Of a stretch of 64,000 nucleotides of DNA, positions 61,559 to 64,000 are shown piece after piece; position 1 is the stretch's first letter; every line of letters starts with the position of its first letter. The notes under the pieces are model-generated. The model was not told where the DNA came from, made no database searches, and saw only the letters and a program-made list of their open reading frames with translations. The position numbers were made by a program, and so were the translations under genes. This stretch comes from Mnemiopsis leidyi. Lineage: Eukaryota > Ctenophora > Tentaculata > Lobata > Bolinopsidae. The stretch lies in contig JH152694.1 in the NCBI GenBank assembly GCA_000226015.1, positions 256,478-320,477 on the forward strand, in the 5' to 3' direction.

Positions 61559-62540
61559 GTGTCATCATATTAGCGGTTGAGTTTGACACCTGACACCTGA
61601 GCCTAGTAGTAGACCGAGTGAAAATAAAGAGTGGAAATAAGAGTAAACACTAAGCAGCTGATGGAAATTGGACAGTCCTGATGTTAAATCCTCGCCTGTT
61701 ACTAACTTACCTTTAATCGAACAATTACTGTAACTCAGTATGAAGTCGGAACATTTTATGGAAATAAGAAGTTGTTTCTGTGAGAAGTCTTGGAACGCCG
61801 AAAGACGTCAAACAAATTTGTTTATATCACAGATTTTAGAGCGTTTAACAAATTGTCAACTGAACAACTTCTTAATTAAATTAAGTCCTGTATTTATGAA
61901 CTTCTTTAAGAGCACTGTTTAATCAATACGGATTCACGTGTGCGCGCGCTACGAGTTCGATAGGAAGTCAATAAGTTACGATTTGGCGCTTGCGCCCACC
62001 AATATATTCTACAGTAGACCGTTTTATAGTACGGGACTGATTGGGCATAAGGATTCAAATTATGATTTCTTCTCTGTTAAAGCCAATTTATAACTTTTTA
62101 CATATTTTGATACATAGGTACATGAAAGTCCAAATGATAAGCACAAAATTCAGGGAACAAGAAATGATAGGTACTGCAATATAAACAATGTTAACACATA
62201 TTACATAAAAACAATCACTTAACACAATAATTCCGTGGTCAGCAATCGGGTTATTCCAGCAATCAACAAAACTAAACCAAATTCAAAACGATATAATTAA
62301 TAGAGAATAATTGTGGAAATGGTACATATGAAAATTGCATTTTTGATTCAATTCTGTACTAACCCTAGCAAGATTGAAAGCAATATAAAAACAATGGTAC
62401 GCTGGTTATGGCCCGTAGAATTTGTGTTACTACTTGAAGAAACAAATTGTCTGAATCGACTAGGTAGAACCGAATTTACCAACATTCTTTCCATTAACGT
62501 CAGCAAAAACCTAAATTTTGGATTTTACAAGTCGACAATT
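61559..62540. other. Intergenic 3' of ARPC3, no gene seen
   Basis: AT-rich. A small CG-rich patch (cacgtgtgcgcgcgctacg) lies at about 61935-61955. Open frame 61740-61922 has no recognisable domain. The region must include the ARPC3 3' UTR on the minus strand. Confidence 0.4.
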
Positions 62541-63658
62541 TCAAATTTGCTGTCCAAGAGGAGTCAGGGTTTTGTCCATGAACTTCCTTCGAGAAAAACA
62601 AGTCCACCATTTGCTTGGGGTGTCACTGTTACCAAATACCTGAAATTTTTAGAAAATCATATACGCTGTGGACATTGTAATATAAAACTAAATTCAAAAT
62701 GGCATGAAAGAATGTGAGACAGTTGGGATTTGGGACCCAATCATGAACTATTTGCACAACCAACAACTTTCAGTAGAATTGTTCAAAAAGTCTAATTTAA
62801 CATGAAAAGTGCAAACTCTCAATATTATATACCTTTTCTACCATACGCTGTCCGAGCTCTTGTCGACATTGTGTCAGATAACTCCTCATTTTCTCTGCAA
62901 TATACAATGTGTTATTTCACAGCTACTCTATACAACACATTTATTTTACACAAACATGTACAGAAGTTTACAGTCCACATTCTTGATGTGAAACTTCACG
63001 TAATACTGTGGATGTAACAACAGCTAACTGCTTTGTAAATAAGTATTTGACCTTGACAACGTATCCAAGAACGTAAATATCTATTTGTATGTTTGTTATA
63101 ACTGGCTACAACTCCTCGTATCGTCTAGAGAACCCCCGCAGTATAATGACTGTATTAGTCTATTGGTTTGCCGGGTAAAGACCGTTAATTCCAAACTTAC
63201 CGACATCGTTTCCCTGAGGTTTAGCGTAGACCGCGTTAAGAGGAAAGCCAGCCTCGCCAGGGAGAGAAAAGCGAGATATAGCTAGCGAGTACATGTCTTT
63301 CAGAGCCTGGTTCTTGTTGGGACTCTTCTGTAGCTTTACAATGCAGTCTGTAGCGTAGAGAGTGAGGTAGATCAGCAATCTGTCTGCTGTTCCCTGAAGT
63401 TGGGGAGTTATCATATCATTACTGTGGTCAGGATAGTCTATACTTGAGTCTCAACTGTGTAAATGTAGCAAGTTTTAGAGATTCGGATGTGATCAAATTT
63501 AAAAACACATCATATTTTTGGTGCAACTTTAAAGACTTTATTTAGAAATAATCAAATGTGACAATGCCGAGCTGCACGTACCTTGATTTCGTAGTTCTTG
63601 AAGAAAACGTTTGCCTTGAAGAAGTTGAGAGTTTCGTCTATAATGTCCTCCTCGCTCT
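62541..63658 (-). CDS. ARPC3: Arp2/3 complex subunit 3 (p21-Arc), 5' end beyond the window
   Basis: Structural subunit of the Arp2/3 complex, which nucleates branched actin in the cytoplasm. Four minus-strand exons are visible: 63658-63582, 63393-63201, 62894-62833 and 62639-62541. They cover about 143 residues, to the stop. Family blocks: [22 protein letters not shown], then [46 protein letters not shown], and [17 protein letters not shown] near the C-terminus. The human protein has 178 residues, so about 40 N-terminal residues lie on exon(s) past position 64000. The first visible exon starts in phase 1; its acceptor could be at 63659-63660 or 2 bp along, since 'agagag' gives near-identical choices. 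Confidence 0.97.
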
Positions 63659-63736
63659 CTGAAGATACTACTTAAACTAAAGTAACTGTTTGTGTGAGTG
63701 AAATAAAGAAAGGTGAGGAATGTTTGTTTTTCCATC

Positions 63737-64000
63737 TGTAAACATTTGTTTACTGCAACTCTCAGTAGCCACTATTGTAAACATTTGTTTACTGCAACTC
63801 TCAGTAGCCACTATTGTAAACATTTGTTTACTGCAACTCTCAGTAGCCACTATTGTAAACATTTGTTACTGCAACTCTCAGTAGCCACTATTGTAAACAT
63901 TTGTTACTGCAACTCTCAGTAGCCACTATTGTAAACATTTGTTTACTGCAACTCTCAGTAGCCACTATTGTAAACATTTGTTTACTGCAACCTCTCAGTA
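63737..64000. repeat. 39-bp minisatellite in an ARPC3 intron, running off the window
   Basis: About seven copies of a unit containing tgtaaacatttgtttactgc and aactctcagtagccactat, starting 63737, 63776, 63815 and so on. A few copies are one base shorter. It lies in the ARPC3 intron upstream of the first visible exon and continues past the window end. Confidence 0.9.

Noticed and set aside
63085-63285. Plus-strand open frames over 62800-63300
   Set aside because: They are antisense to ARPC3 exons or lie in its introns.

Overview
This window is animal nuclear DNA. Its genes are intron-rich with GT-AG splice sites, its intergenic DNA is AT-rich, and it carries many minisatellites and small inverted-repeat elements. 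There are no operons or bacterial signals. The gene content (class A GPCRs, SMARCB1, ARPC3, an IRAK-type death-domain kinase, mitochondrial processing peptidase beta, an LRRC74-like protein) says metazoan, most likely a non-vertebrate. The phylum cannot be settled from the sequence; an early-branching lineage such as a cnidarian, placozoan or ctenophore is only a guess. All exon models were built by hand from splice sites, reading phase and family similarity. Every complete model closes in frame.

Layout. 2349-3587 (+): two-exon class A GPCR. 4902-5227: inverted-repeat element with a 9-bp target duplication. 6900-35352 (+): SMARCB1/SNF5 in ten exons, split by a 24.5-kb intron 7 (9565-34087). 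That intron holds a complete two-exon GPCR on the opposite strand (10666-12076), a minisatellite built of RFX X-box motifs with an assembly gap, a 62-bp and a 55/64-bp minisatellite, a tRNA-like SINE head and a hAT-like MITE. 35353-40235: gene-free, with a tRNA-like SINE head, a long hairpin and several simple arrays. 40236-41666 (+): isopenicillin-N-synthase-like Fe(II)/2-oxoglutarate oxygenase. 42424-42911: element with 77-80 bp terminal inverted repeats. 43956-44324 (+): small mitochondrial glutaredoxin-like protein. 44955-49058 (+): death domain-IRAK kinase-nucleoside phosphorylase-like protein. 50912-55194 (+): PMPCB. 55990-60422 (-): LRRC74A-like LRR/EF-hand protein, tail-to-tail with PMPCB. 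62541-63658 (-): 3' part of ARPC3, whose first exon(s) lie beyond the window.

The most interesting item is the 850-residue protein at 44955-49058. It joins a MyD88/IRAK-type death domain, an apparently active IRAK kinase and a C-terminal PNP/UDP-phosphorylase-like domain. PNP-type domains of this superfamily act as ATP-cleaving immune effectors in bacteria and occur in some eukaryotic immune proteins, so the fusion suggests a one-polypeptide adaptor, kinase and nucleotide-depleting effector. This is inference from sequence only.

A second theme is tandem duplication exactly across gene landmarks. The PMPCB start codon is repeated upstream as three five-codon uORFs. The SMARCB1 exon 8 end and its splice donor are repeated seven times. 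The stop-codon end of the nested GPCR is duplicated in its 3' flank.
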